This document shows positions 15,624 through 25,662 of a stretch of 64,000 nt of DNA, one piece after another. Position numbers and translations under genes: made by a program. Within the stretch, counting starts at the first letter, position 1; the number at the start of each line of letters is the position of its first letter. The notes below the pieces were generated by a model. The model was not told the DNA's origin, did no database searches, and saw only the letters and a list, made by a program, of their open reading frames with translations. The DNA comes from DATAXP01 sp036272935 (GTDB lineage Bacteria; Planctomycetota; Planctomycetia; Pirellulales; PNKZ01): the NCBI GenBank assembly GCA_036272935.1, contig DATAXP010000009.1, positions 1 to 64,000 on the forward strand. Direction: 5' to 3'.

Positions 15624-18569
15624 TTAGATTACCGGGTATCCGACATGGATGGTCTTCGTGGCCACGGTCGAGGTGTTGCCCAGACCGTCGGTCAGCGCGA
15701 AGCTGACCGTGCGATCGTACACGCTCATCGCCGAGTTCGTGTTGTAATAGGCAATGTCGTCGGTGACCGCTTGCACGGCGGCGATTGTCGCCGAGCTGAG
15801 GAACTGCACGACCAGCGGCGTCGAGCCCGAGCCGGGCGCGTACAGCGCGACGAGGGTGCTGTTGTTGTAGACGAGGGCGTAGATGCCTTGCACGCTTGTC
15901 GCCAGCACCGTGATGCCGTTGCCGTTGGAGACGACGAGTGTGTCGTTGGAGCCCGAGTTGGCAATCGAGACCACGAGCCGCGAGTTTTCCAGATCGTTTG
16001 CGCCCGATACGGTTGCCGAGCCGGCAATCACGGTCGCCCCGCTGCCCACGGTGTAGTTGGTTGTCGTGCCGAGATTGCTCACGGCCGGCGGGACGCCGGC
16101 AACGTGGATCGTCTTGCTCACGGCCGCCGAGAGGAATCCCTGGCTATCGGTCAATTGGAACGACACGCTGCGATCATAGATCCACATGCCGGCGTACAGG
16201 TTCGAGAACACCACGTCGTCGACCACGGCCTGGACCGAAGCCACCGTGGCGAGACTGGTGAATTGCACGACGAGCAGGTTGCTGCCGGAACTGGCCCCGA
16301 AGTAGCCGATCACCTGGCCGCCGTAGCTCAATGAATTATTCATGGTGTTGATGGTCACGCCGTTGCCGGCGGCGATCGTCATCACGTCGTAATTTCCCGA
16401 GTTGGCGAGTGATACGACCAACTTCGAGTTGGCCATTCCATTAACTCCCGCCGTAACGGTTGCCAAACCGGCCACGCTGATCGCGGCACTTCCGGCGGTG
16501 TAATTGGCCGTCGGACCTAAGTTGCCGATCGCCGGGGGAGCCTTGATCACATGGATCGTTTCGGTCACCGGGGTCGCTGAAACGCTCTTGCTGTCGGTCA
16601 GCTTGAAGGTGGCCGTGCGATCGTAAGCCGAGGCTGACGTATTGGCGTTGTAGAACACCACGTCGTCGAGCACGGCTTGCACCGCGGCGGCCGTCGCCGT
16701 GCTATTGAACTGCACGACCAGCGGCGTCGACGCCGAGCCCGCCGAATACCAGCCCACCAGGCTGCCGTTGTACAGCACCTGGGTGAGCCCCGGAGTGCTG
16801 CTGGTGGCAAACGTCACTCCGCCACCGGCGGCGAGTGTCAGTGTGTCGCCGCTGCCGGCGTTGGCACTGAGCCCCACGGTGAGCTGCGACCCGGCCAAAC
16901 CGTTGGCACCGGCGCTGGCCGAGGCGCCGGCAGCAATCGCGGTCGGCCCGTTGCCGACCACATAGGTCACCAGCCCCAGATTGCCGATCGCCGGGATGGC
17001 AAGGTATTCAAATGCGCCGACATCGGCGGCGCCAGAGCGCGCGATCCCGCGCTCGTCGAACGGCAGCAGCACACCGGCGCCCGAGCTATGGCTGGCGGCG
17101 GTCGTGCCATTGTAGCCGCGCACGACGGTGACCGTGCCGGTCGAGGCGATGTAGCCGATGATTTCGATCTGCTCGCTGTCGACCTGAATCACATAGGTTC
17201 CCGGCGTGCTGGCGATCGCGGCATAATTGGTCAAGACGCTCGTCGAGAAGGAAGTGGCGGTGGCATTGATACTCGCGGCGAGCGTGGTGATCGCGCCGCC
17301 GGCATTGATGGCTGGACTGCCCGACTGGAGCGCCATGGTCTGCATCGCGCCGCCGTTGCCGGCTAGTGCGCCCAGCAGCGGATCGATCGGGCTGGCCGTC
17401 GTGCCGACCTGGTTGCCATTGGCGTCGCCGTCGCTGATGCCGGTCATGCCGGTGCCGTCGCCGATCAGATTTTTGGTGCTCCCAATCGCGATCGCACCGT
17501 CGAAATCCGAAACGCCTCCGCCGTAGGCGAACGTGTTGCCGGCCACAATGCTGTTGAGCAACGTGGCGGAGCTGGTGTTGTAAACGCCACCGACGTTGGC
17601 CCCGGCATTGGCCGAAATGGTCGAATTGCTGATCGTCAGCGCACCGGAATTGGCGATGCCGCCGCCGAAGCTGCCGGAGTTGTACCCGATGGCAGCCGTA
17701 TTTCCTGAGATCGTGGAGTTGCTGACGGTCAGCGTGCCGGAATTGTTGATGCCGCCGCCGAGGGTGGTGTATTGGTGGCCAGAGTCGTAGTTCCCTGAGA
17801 TGGTCGAATTGCTGATGGTCATCGAGCCGGAGTTATTGATCCCACCGCCTACGGCGCCGTAATAGCCATAGGAAGTATTGTTCGCGATCGTCGAATTGCT
17901 GACCGTCATCGAGCCGACGTTGTCGATGCCGCCGCCGGAACTGCCGTACGTGCGGGCGATATTTCCCGTGATCGTCGAATTACTGACGGCCATCGTTCCT
18001 GAATTGTAGATGCCTTCGCCGCCAGCGCCGCCGTTGCTGTCGATGATGTTTCCCGAGATCGTCGAGTTGTTCACCGCCAGCGTGCCGGCATTGTTGATGC
18101 CGCCGCCGACGCTGGCGCTGCCGTCGGCGATCGTCAGCCCCGTCAGCGCAGCGGTCACACCCGCATCGACTTGGAACACGCTGCTGGCTGCGTTGCCGTC
18201 GATGGTAATCTGGCCGCCGCCGTTGATCGTGATGGCGCCGATGCCGGCGCCGCCTTGTCCGAGTTCCAACTGACCTTGTGCGAGCTTAATCGTCTGGCCG
18301 TTCAGATTGGAACCGAAAGTGATCGTTTCGGATTGGCCGTTCAGGGCGTCGGCATTGGCCGTGCCGATCGCGTCGCGCAGCGACACACCGGAGTGCGCCG
18401 CAGCGTCGCTGGTCGTGGTTACCAACAGCGGGTTGACACTAACCACCAGCAATCGGCGGCCTTCGAGCGGCTCGAACCCCAGGGTACGATAGGACCTGCG
18501 ATGCGCCGCAGCTGCATTGAATAAAGGGGTCTTGGTTCGGCGTCCGCGCAGCCAATGAGACACGTTCAT
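15624..18569 (-). CDS. LEPR-XLL beta-helix repeat protein 1
   Basis: This 981-aa protein is predicted to be secreted. Residues 28-43 carry the LEPR-XLL motif (TLGFEPLEGRRLLVV), which stands in for an ordinary signal peptide in many large planctomycete proteins. GVSLRDAI at 61-68 resembles the CSLREA motif. Residues about 150-345 are repeats built around SNSTISGN, typical of a right-handed parallel beta-helix. A choice-of-anchor Q-like region follows (about 340-522), interrupted by a VDSEQ module at about 425-502. Three repeats of about 150 residues end the protein, each starting IGNLG or VSNLG and ending DRT-F-LTDS and TIHV. There is no C-terminal dockerin or sorting tag. Its last 131 bp are nearly identical to those of paralogue 3. 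Function is unknown; adhesion or surface display is a guess. Confidence 0.88.
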   Translation of the reverse strand: MNVSHWLRGRRTKTPLFNAAAAHRRSYRTLGFEPLEGRRLLVVSVNPLLVTTTSDAAAHSGVSLRDAIGTANADALNGQSETITFGSNLNGQTIKLAQGQLELGQGGAGIGAITINGGGQITIDGNAASSVFQVDAGVTAALTGLTIADGSASVGGGINNAGTLAVNNSTISGNIIDSNGGAGGEGIYNSGTMAVSNSTITGNIARTYGSSGGGIDNVGSMTVSNSTIANNTSYGYYGAVGGGINNSGSMTISNSTISGNYDSGHQYTTLGGGINNSGTLTVSNSTISGNTAAIGYNSGSFGGGIANSGALTISNSTISANAGANVGGVYNTSSATLLNSIVAGNTFAYGGGVSDFDGAIAIGSTKNLIGDGTGMTGISDGDANGNQVGTTASPIDPLLGALAGNGGAMQTMALQSGSPAINAGGAITTLAASINATATSFSTSVLTNYAAIASTPGTYVIQVDSEQIEIIGYIASTGTVTVVRGYNGTTAASHSSGAGVLLPFDERGIARSGAADVGAFEYLAIPAIGNLGLVTYVVGNGPTAIAAGASASAGANGLAGSQLTVGLSANAGSGDTLTLAAGGGVTFATSSTPGLTQVLYNGSLVGWYSAGSASTPLVVQFNSTATAAAVQAVLDDVVFYNANTSASAYDRTATFKLTDSKSVSATPVTETIHVIKAPPAIGNLGPTANYTAGSAAISVAGLATVTAGVNGMANSKLVVSLANSGNYDVMTIAAGNGVTINTMNNSLSYGGQVIGYFGASSGSNLLVVQFTSLATVASVQAVVDDVVFSNLYAGMWIYDRSVSFQLTDSQGFLSAAVSKTIHVAGVPPAVSNLGTTTNYTVGSGATVIAGSATVSGANDLENSRLVVSIANSGSNDTLVVSNGNGITVLATSVQGIYALVYNNSTLVALYAPGSGSTPLVVQFLSSATIAAVQAVTDDIAYYNTNSAMSVYDRTVSFALTDGLGNTSTVATKTIHVGYPVI
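15652..15782 (-). repeat. Segment shared with paralogue 3
   Basis: These 131 bases at the 3' end of LEPR-XLL gene 1 match 22898-23028 in gene 3 with only three differences; the first 68 bases are identical. The corresponding part of gene 2 is much more diverged. This points to recent gene conversion or recombination. Confidence 0.8.
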
Positions 18570-18575
18570 CGTTGG

Positions 18576-18588
18576 TGATCCCTACCTT
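18576..18588 (-). promoter_or_regulatory. Leader/ribosome site of LEPR-XLL gene 1
   Basis: On the minus strand the leader reads AAGGTAGGGATCA, ending six bases before the ATG at 18569. The same motif with one base changed (AAGGTAGGGATTA) precedes LEPR-XLL gene 3 at 25482-25494. It contains AGGG-type ribosome-binding bases. The flanking bases are also similar. Confidence 0.5.
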
Positions 18589-18710
18589 AACGTCGAAAAA
18601 GCCGCATGCTGCGGCCGGTGCAGCCCCACAAGGAGTAGCCAAGGTAGGCGAGACGGGTGGGTAATGCAAGTAGTCTGCGCAAGAATTGCTGTCGCGCGCG
18701 TGCGCCTTTG

Positions 18711-19883
18711 TCAGACCACGCTTCGCAGCGTCGCGGGAACGTCGGGCATGGCTTCGTCAGACAATTCGAACGAACCGTCCAACCGCTGCTCGTCTGCGGT
18801 GAGCACGTCTGGGTAGCGGAGCCCCGGCAAGACTTCGACGGCGAAGATTTCCTGCACAGCCTCCTCGAACCTCACGAAGGCAACCGTGTCCCCGGTGCGC
18901 AGATCCACGACCCACACGCCACAGTTGCGATCTTTCAGGCGGTCGACTAAGGGAATGCCGCTGAACACCGCCGACTCGCGAACCTGCGACAGTCCGACGA
19001 ACGCCAAGGGACCGTAAAACGACAGGCCGCGCGTGAAACCGGGCAACTGGGCGACTTCTTCATAACGTCCGCTGGCCAGATCGACTGTGCCGATGCCCCC
19101 TGCGCCGGAGTTCAGCACCCACAGACGACCGTGATGCCAGCGCGGCGAATGGGGCATGGAGAGCTGACGGGCGACGACCTCGTTGGTTGTGATATCGATC
19201 AGCAAGCCGCCGTCGCGCTTATTGGTCCGCCAGCCGCCATCGTCGTCGGTTTCGCCCAGCGCCGTGACGTAACCTGGCCGGCCGTCGCGCATGCCCAGGC
19301 CGTTGAGATGACAGCGATCGGTCGGCGACAGTCCGCTGACAAACCGTGGTCGCCAGCGCGGTTGGAAACTGTACACATCGCTGCGCGTGCAAAGGCACGA
19401 AAAGGCCGTGTTGACGAACCATAGCTCGTCGCCGGCCCAGGCCATTTCGTGAATATGGATATCACCCGTGACGTGGCCGACCCGCGGCAGGAAACAGGCG
19501 TCGTGCCGGCCCACCGGCTCCAGCTTTTGCGCCACGGCCGGGAGGTTATGAAACTCCCATACTTCGCGCGAGGTGCCGATCGCCAATCGGCCCCCATGAA
19601 CCGCCAGACCCATCGGCTTGTTGAACACTCGGAAATGTGTGTTGAGCAATTCTCCTTCGGCGCGCAGCGCGACGAGCTTGCCGGCCTGATAGGTAGAAAC
19701 CAGCAGCGAGATACCCAGCTCGGCAAGAATACTCGGAAAGCTTAGCGTGTGAACGCTGCGCAGCGGCGCATGCTCGGGATCGGCCGAAGGCGCCTGCTGA
19801 GCCGGTGCCAGCGATTCCGCCTTCTCGACGGAAGTCGAATCAGGTTTGTCGGACGGTGGCATCGCCATGGCGCGGTCCATCAT
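18711..19883 (-). CDS. TIGR03032 family beta-propeller-like protein
   Basis: This 390-aa protein matches the uncharacterised TIGR03032 family. Signature stretches are GISLLVSTYQAGKLVAL, HFRVFNKPMGLAV, GDIHIHEMAWAGDELWFVNT, CHLNGLGMRDGRPGYVTALG and MPHSPRWHHGRLWVLNSGAG. The spacing of short beta-blades suggests a propeller fold, which is inference. The first 45 residues are low-complexity and poorly conserved, so translation might begin at a later Met than ATG 19883. There is no signal peptide. It sits between LEPR-XLL genes 1 and 2 on the same strand. In my recollection TIGR03032 genes often accompany large surface repeat proteins, so a role in making or modifying those proteins is possible. 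Confidence 0.85.
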   Translation of the reverse strand: MMDRAMAMPPSDKPDSTSVEKAESLAPAQQAPSADPEHAPLRSVHTLSFPSILAELGISLLVSTYQAGKLVALRAEGELLNTHFRVFNKPMGLAVHGGRLAIGTSREVWEFHNLPAVAQKLEPVGRHDACFLPRVGHVTGDIHIHEMAWAGDELWFVNTAFSCLCTRSDVYSFQPRWRPRFVSGLSPTDRCHLNGLGMRDGRPGYVTALGETDDDGGWRTNKRDGGLLIDITTNEVVARQLSMPHSPRWHHGRLWVLNSGAGGIGTVDLASGRYEEVAQLPGFTRGLSFYGPLAFVGLSQVRESAVFSGIPLVDRLKDRNCGVWVVDLRTGDTVAFVRFEEAVQEIFAVEVLPGLRYPDVLTADEQRLDGSFELSDEAMPDVPATLRSVV

Positions 19884-19995
19884 CGTCCGGCGCTATTGCG
19901 TGTCAAGGTTATGGCGGCAACAGACCACCTCACCACGGCGCGCACGTTGCACGCCTGATGACGCATCAGCGGGCTTCTCCCCGTCACGCCGCGCG

Positions 19996-22641
19996 CTACG
20001 GCCCGGCCGAGACGTGGATCGTTTTAGTGGCCGGCATCGAAACGTTATTCAACTCGTCGGTCAATGAAAAGCTGATCGTGCGATCGTAGACGCTCATCGA
20101 CGAGGTCGTGTTGTAATAGGCGATGTCGTCAACAACCGCTTGCACGGCCGCGATGGTCGCCGAGCTGTTGAACTGCACCACCAACAGCGTCGAACCCGAG
20201 CCGGGCTGATACCAACCGACGATCGTGCCGTTGTACAGCACCTGGTAAACCCCCGCTGTAATGCTGGAGGCGAGCGTGATACCGTTGCCGGCCGAGATCA
20301 CCAGCTTGTCGCTCGAGCCGGCGTTGCCGATCGACACGACCAGCTTCGAGTTCTCCAGGTTGTTGGCGCCCGAAACGGTCGCCGATGGCGCGATCGTCGT
20401 CGGTCCGCTGCCGGACGTGTAGTTGGTTGTCGAGCCGAGGCCGCTCACCGCGGGCGGCGCGGCGACGAAATGGATCGTCTTGGTGGCCGCGGCGGAGACG
20501 ACTCCCTTGCTGTCGGTCAACTGGAACGAGACCGTGCGATCGTAGATCCAGGCGCCGTTGCTGGTGTTGCTGAACACCACGTCGTCGATCACCGCCTGCA
20601 CGGCAGCCGTCGTGGCCTTGCTGGTGAACTGCACCACCAGTGGCGTCGCCCCGTTACTGGCTGCGAAATTGGCGATCGTATTGCCGCCGTAGATCAGCGC
20701 CGTGCCCGCGATCGTGACACCGTTGCCGGTGGCGATCGTGGCGACATCGTAGCTGCCGGAGTTGTTAATCGTGACCGTGAGCTTCGAGCTGGCCACGCCG
20801 TTGGTCCCCGCGGTGACCGTCGCGGCGCTAGCCAGCGCGACCGCCGCGCCGCCGGGCGTGTAATTTACCGTGCTGCCGAAGTTGTTGATCGATGCCGGAG
20901 TGCCGTGGTACTCGTAGGCGCCGATGTCGGCCGTACCGACGCGGGCGTCGCCGATCTGGTCGGTCGGGAAGGTGACTACCGCGCCGACGTTATGCATGGC
21001 GGCGGTCGTGCCGTTGACGTGGCGCGTGACCGTGAGCGTCCCGTTCGTGTCGGTGATCAGCATCTGTTCGCTGTCGATCTGGATCAGGTACGTGCCGTTG
21101 GAGGAGGCAATCGCGCCGAAGTTCGCAAACACACTTGTGCTGAACGAGGCGGTGGTCGAGTTGATACTCGAAGCGAGCGTGGTCACCGCCCCGCCGGCAT
21201 TGATGGCCGGGCTGCCGGCTTGCAAGGCCATGACCTGTGTCGCGCCGCCGTAGTTGGCCAGCGCGGTGAGCATGGGGTTGATGACCGGGCCGCCATTACC
21301 GCCGATCTGGTTGCCGTTCGAGTCGTTGGCGATGCCGGCCATGCCAGTGCCGTCGCCGATCAGGTTGTTCGAGCTCGACGCATCGACAAAGCCACTGATA
21401 TCCGATTCGGAGCCGGCGGTATTACCGGCCACGACCGTGTTCATCAGCACGATCCGGAGATAACCTGCTTGATAGATGCCGCCGGCACCGAATTGGGCCG
21501 AGTTGCCAGAGATCGTCGAGTTGCTAACGTTGGCGTTGCCTTCGTAGAACAGGCCGCCGCCGTAGTCGCTGGAAATATTGTTGGCGATGGTCGAGTTGGA
21601 CACTGTCAGCGTCGTGTTCTGGTAGGTCCAGATGCCAGCACCGTCGTAGCTACTGTTGCCCGAAACAGTCGAGTCGTACAGCGTGAGGGTGCCACCGAGG
21701 TAGATGCCTCCCGCGCTGTCCGAGCTGCTGTTATTCGAGATCGTCGAATTGCTCACGGTGACCTGACTGGCGTAGTCGGCGTCCATGGCCCCGCCCCTAT
21801 TGCTCGCGGTGTTGTTGGTGATCGTCGAATTGCTGATCGTGACCTGCGCGCCGGCGACTTCGATGGCCCCGCCATAGGCGGCCGAATCCGACGAGAAGGT
21901 CGAGCCGCTGATCGTCGTAGGATCGCCGCTTCCAATAGCGCCGCCTGAGCCCCCGGCGGCGGAATCGAAAGTGAACGTCGAGTTGCTGACGTTCAGCATC
22001 ATGCTGTCGGCGCTGTAAATGGCACCACCGCCGGTGGCCGAGTCGTACGAAAGCGTCGAGCCGCTCACGGTCAGCGACGTACCTTGGTTATAAATCCCGC
22101 CGCCGATGTAAGTGGAGGTGCAATTCGAGATCGTCGAGTTCGTGACGGTCAGCGTGCCCAAGTTGTTGATGCCGCCGCCGCCGTTGCCGGGAATGTCGTT
22201 GCCGCTGGTGATCGTCAGCCCTTCAAGGGTTGCCGTCACGCCACTATCGACGAGAAACACCGTGACGGCGTTGTTGCCGCTGATGGCGACGTTGCCTGCA
22301 CCGTTGATAGTGATCATGCCCGAGCCCGCGCCGCCAGCCCCGAGTTCGAGGCTGCCCTGCGAAAGCACAATGGTCTGGCCGTTGAGGCCGGCTGCGAAGG
22401 TGATCGTGTCGGACTTCCCGCTGCGGGCATCGGCGTTGGCGGTGCCGATGGCATCGCGCAGCGACACGCCCGAGTGCGATACGGCGTCGCTGGTGGTTGT
22501 GACCACGAGCGGATTCACACTAACGATCAACAACCGGCGCTCCTCGAGCGACTCGAAACCAAGCCGGCGATCGCGTTGCCGCTGCGATCCGCGAAACGAC
22601 TTGCCCGCTTTGCGTCCGCGCAGCCAATGAGGCACTTTCAT
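19996..22641 (-). CDS. LEPR-XLL beta-helix repeat protein 2
   Basis: This 881-aa paralogue begins MKVPHWLRGRKAGKSF, then carries the LEPR-XLL motif RLGFESLEERRLLIV and the GVSLRDAI motif. The middle is a long beta-helix of NSTISN and VSNSTI repeats. The anchor-Q-like region NLIGDGTGMAGI...GSPAINAG follows, with the same inserted IDSEQ module (YLIQIDSEQMLITD), then RVGTADIGAYEY. It has only two C-terminal repeats of about 150 residues (INNFGSTVNYT and VSGLGSTTNYT), which accounts for most of its shorter length relative to copies 1 and 4. Start is ATG 22641, with GAGGGATCACG just upstream. It is expected at the surface or outside the cell. No ligand or enzyme motif is seen. Confidence 0.88.
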   Translation of the reverse strand: MKVPHWLRGRKAGKSFRGSQRQRDRRLGFESLEERRLLIVSVNPLVVTTTSDAVSHSGVSLRDAIGTANADARSGKSDTITFAAGLNGQTIVLSQGSLELGAGGAGSGMITINGAGNVAISGNNAVTVFLVDSGVTATLEGLTITSGNDIPGNGGGGINNLGTLTVTNSTISNCTSTYIGGGIYNQGTSLTVSGSTLSYDSATGGGAIYSADSMMLNVSNSTFTFDSAAGGSGGAIGSGDPTTISGSTFSSDSAAYGGAIEVAGAQVTISNSTITNNTASNRGGAMDADYASQVTVSNSTISNNSSSDSAGGIYLGGTLTLYDSTVSGNSSYDGAGIWTYQNTTLTVSNSTIANNISSDYGGGLFYEGNANVSNSTISGNSAQFGAGGIYQAGYLRIVLMNTVVAGNTAGSESDISGFVDASSSNNLIGDGTGMAGIANDSNGNQIGGNGGPVINPMLTALANYGGATQVMALQAGSPAINAGGAVTTLASSINSTTASFSTSVFANFGAIASSNGTYLIQIDSEQMLITDTNGTLTVTRHVNGTTAAMHNVGAVVTFPTDQIGDARVGTADIGAYEYHGTPASINNFGSTVNYTPGGAAVALASAATVTAGTNGVASSKLTVTINNSGSYDVATIATGNGVTIAGTALIYGGNTIANFAASNGATPLVVQFTSKATTAAVQAVIDDVVFSNTSNGAWIYDRTVSFQLTDSKGVVSAAATKTIHFVAAPPAVSGLGSTTNYTSGSGPTTIAPSATVSGANNLENSKLVVSIGNAGSSDKLVISAGNGITLASSITAGVYQVLYNGTIVGWYQPGSGSTLLVVQFNSSATIAAVQAVVDDIAYYNTTSSMSVYDRTISFSLTDELNNVSMPATKTIHVSAGP

Positions 22642-22869
22642 CGTGATCCCTCAGCGTGAATTGAACCGCCTGGAGTGACCGAGATGTCACACCTGCATAA
22701 AGTACGCGACATTAACCGCGCCACTTCGACGAGGCAAGCGATTTTGTGCGAAGTGTAACGTGGGATCGTTCGCCCAATGCTAGCGCAAGATTGCTTGAGA
22801 TGCGCGCACTAAAGTGCCATGCCCGCGCGATGCGATCACGTGGGCATGGCACAACGATTCGAGCGACCG

Positions 22870-25476
22870 CTATACAACGGGCAGGCCCACGTGGATCGTC
22901 TTCGTGGCCACGGTCGAGGTGTTGCCCAGACCGTCGGTCAGCGCGAAGCTGACCGTGCGATCGTAGACGCTCATCGCCGAGTTCGTGTTGTAATAGGCAA
23001 TGTCGTCAGCGACCGCTTGCACGGCGGCTGCCGTGGCGGCGGTGTTGAACTGCACGACTAAAGGCGTCGAGCCCGAACCCTGCTGGTACCAGCCGACGAT
23101 CACGCCGTTGTACAGCACCTGGTAAATGCCCGCCGTGCTGCTGCTGGCGAGCGTGATGCCGTTGCCGGCCGAGATCACCAGCATGTCGGTCGTGCCGGCG
23201 TTGGCGATCGACACCACCAGCTTCGAGTTCTCCAGGTTGTTGGCACCCGACACCGTGGCGCCGCTGGCGACTACCGTCGCTCCGCTGCCTGGCGTGTAGT
23301 TGGTCGTCGGGCCGAGGTTGCTCACCACCGGCGGCGCGGCGACAAAATGGACAGTCTTCGTCACCGACTCGCCGGCGACATTGTTCTGATCGGTCAACTG
23401 GAAGGTGGCGGTGCGGTCGTAGATCCAGGCACTGGCACTGGTATTGGAGAACACGACGTCGTTCATCACCGCCTGGACAGCGGCCGTCGTCGCCTTGCTG
23501 GTAAACTGCACCACCAGCGGTGTCGAGCCGGAACCGGCGGTGAAGTAGCCGACGATGTTGCCGCCGTAAGTCAGCGCGCTGTTGTTGATGGTCACGCCGT
23601 TGCCGGCGACGATCGTGGCGACGTCGTAAGTGCCGGCATTGCCGATGCTGACCACCAGCTTCGAGCTAGCCAGGCTGCTGGTGTCGGTGACCGTGGCCGC
23701 GCTGGCCAGCGTCACTGGCGCGCCGCCGGCGGTGTAGTTCACCGTGCCGCCGAACGTACTGATCAATGCCGTCGCGCCGTGATACTCGTAAGCGCCGATG
23801 TCGGCCGTGTTGACGCGGGCGTCGCCGATCTGGTCGTACGGCAGCGTGATCGCGGCACCGGCATTGTGGCTGGCCGCCGTGGTGCCGTTGGCGTGGCGCG
23901 TGGCCGTAATGTTGCCCGAGCTGTCGACAACGATTTGAATCTGCTCGCTGTCGATCTGGATCAGGTACGTGCCGGGCGTGCTGGCAATCGCGGCGTAGTT
24001 GGTGACGATGCTGGTGGTGAACGCGGTATCGGTAGAGTTGATAGTCGTGGCCAGCGTGGTGACCGCGCCGCCGGCGTTGATGGCGGGACTGCCCGACTGC
24101 AAGGCCATCGTGGTGGTCGTGCCGCCGTAGTTGGCCAACGGGTCGAGCATGGCGTTGATCGGGCTGCCGGAAGTGCCAACCTGGTTGCCGTTGGCGTCGT
24201 TGTTGCTGATGCCAGTGAGGCTGCTGCCGTCGCCGATCAGGTTGTTGTTGCTCGACGAGACGACCGCGCCGTAGACATCCGCGCTGCCAATGGGATCATC
24301 GGCGATGGTGTTGCCCGCTACGATCGTGTTCACGAGCGTCACCGTGGCGGCATTGAAAATGCCCCCACCATAGTCGTAGGCTGCCGAATTGTTCGAGATG
24401 GTCGAGTTGGTGAGGGTGATCGAACTGGAGTTGTCGTTGTACACGCCCCCGCCGCCGTACGTCGTGGAGCCTCCGCTGGCTGCATTGCCCGAGATGGTCG
24501 TGTTCACGACGGTCATCACGGAATCGTCGCTGTTGGAGATGCCGCCGCCATATTCGGATGTGTTCCCGGTGATGGCCGAGTTCTCGATGGTGGCGTAGGC
24601 GTAGTAGTAGTTGAGGATGCCGCCGCCTTCGCCCAAGCCTCCCGAATTGTTCGAGAGCACGGAGTTGTTCATCGTCAGATAAGCAGCGTAATAATCGAAG
24701 ATGCCGCCGCCATCGTAGTACGCCGTATTGCCCGAGATGGTCGAGTTGTTCACCGACATTGTGACGTATGCATAGTTGTAGAACCCAGCCCCCTCGTAGC
24801 CGTAGTTGTTCGAGATCGTCGAGTTGGTGAAGCTCAATACGACTTCGTTTTCGTCGTAGAAGGCGCCTCCCTCGCTCGAGCTGTAGTTGTTGTTGATCGA
24901 GGTGTTGGTGAAGTTCAGCGTGCTGTAATAGGCGTAAATCCCGCCGCCGTAGGTGCCGGTGTTGTAGGCGATCGTCGAGTTGCTGACGTTCAGCGTCCCT
25001 CCGTCCACATAGATCGCCCCGCCGTATTCACTGGACCCGTCGGTGATTGTCAGCCCTTCGAGAATTGCCGACGAAAAGTACTCGTAGAACACATCACTCG
25101 ACTTGTTGCCGCTGATGGTGATCTGGTTCGCGCCGTTGATCGTGATCGTGCCAGTACCATCGGAGCCCAGCTCCAGATCGCCTTGCTGCAAGACGATCGT
25201 TTGGCCGTTGAGGCTGGAGTCGAACGTGATCGTGTCGGAGATGCCGCTCAAGGAATCGGTGTCGGCGGTATTAATCGCGTCGCGCAGCGACACGCCCGAG
25301 TGCGACACCGCGTCGCTGGTCGTGGTCACCACCAGCGGATTGACCACCACGCTGAGCACGCGGCGCTCTTCGAGCGATTCGAAACCGAGACTGCGATATC
25401 GCCGCGGCCGAGCGCCCGGAGCGCTGAAAAGTGAATTGTTCTTACGCCGACCGCGCAGCCAATGAGGTACTTTCAT
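22870..25476 (-). CDS. LEPR-XLL beta-helix repeat protein 3
   Basis: This 868-aa paralogue starts at ATG 25476 (MKVPHWLRGRRKNNSLF). I prefer this to the upstream in-frame start at 25539 because the other copies start at the same place, and the leader motif AAGGTAGGGATTA lies just upstream. It has LEPR-XLL (LGFESLEERRVLSVV), GVSLRDAI, and a beta-helix rich in Tyr and Asn (NSTISNN, YAYVTMSVNNST). The anchor-Q-like region is split by an IDSEQ module, and two C-terminal repeats follow. The high Tyr content of the helix differs from the other copies. Its last segment is nearly identical in DNA to gene 1. Predicted secreted; function unknown. Confidence 0.88.
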   Translation of the reverse strand: MKVPHWLRGRRKNNSLFSAPGARPRRYRSLGFESLEERRVLSVVVNPLVVTTTSDAVSHSGVSLRDAINTADTDSLSGISDTITFDSSLNGQTIVLQQGDLELGSDGTGTITINGANQITISGNKSSDVFYEYFSSAILEGLTITDGSSEYGGAIYVDGGTLNVSNSTIAYNTGTYGGGIYAYYSTLNFTNTSINNNYSSSEGGAFYDENEVVLSFTNSTISNNYGYEGAGFYNYAYVTMSVNNSTISGNTAYYDGGGIFDYYAAYLTMNNSVLSNNSGGLGEGGGILNYYYAYATIENSAITGNTSEYGGGISNSDDSVMTVVNTTISGNAASGGSTTYGGGGVYNDNSSSITLTNSTISNNSAAYDYGGGIFNAATVTLVNTIVAGNTIADDPIGSADVYGAVVSSSNNNLIGDGSSLTGISNNDANGNQVGTSGSPINAMLDPLANYGGTTTTMALQSGSPAINAGGAVTTLATTINSTDTAFTTSIVTNYAAIASTPGTYLIQIDSEQIQIVVDSSGNITATRHANGTTAASHNAGAAITLPYDQIGDARVNTADIGAYEYHGATALISTFGGTVNYTAGGAPVTLASAATVTDTSSLASSKLVVSIGNAGTYDVATIVAGNGVTINNSALTYGGNIVGYFTAGSGSTPLVVQFTSKATTAAVQAVMNDVVFSNTSASAWIYDRTATFQLTDQNNVAGESVTKTVHFVAAPPVVSNLGPTTNYTPGSGATVVASGATVSGANNLENSKLVVSIANAGTTDMLVISAGNGITLASSSTAGIYQVLYNGVIVGWYQQGSGSTPLVVQFNTAATAAAVQAVADDIAYYNTNSAMSVYDRTVSFALTDGLGNTSTVATKTIHVGLPVV

Positions 25477-25481
25477 CGTGG

Positions 25482-25494
25482 TAATCCCTACCTT
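25482..25494 (-). promoter_or_regulatory. Leader/ribosome site of LEPR-XLL gene 3
   Basis: The minus-strand leader AAGGTAGGGATTA ends five bases before ATG 25476. It differs by one base from the leader of gene 1 (18576-18588). Conservation of this leader supports the choice of the internal ATG as the start of gene 3. Confidence 0.5.
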
Positions 25495-25662
25495 TTGGAA
25501 AAACCGCCGCTTGTCTGCGACAGGATGTCGCACCCCCAATAAGAATTGACCAAGTTAAGTGAACGTGTTACGCAACACAAGGAGTTTGCGCAAAGATTGA
25601 CGGCGGGAACTCACCCACCCGCGCTGAAGCGCCGGAATGCATCCGCCACGGCGGAAGGGTAC

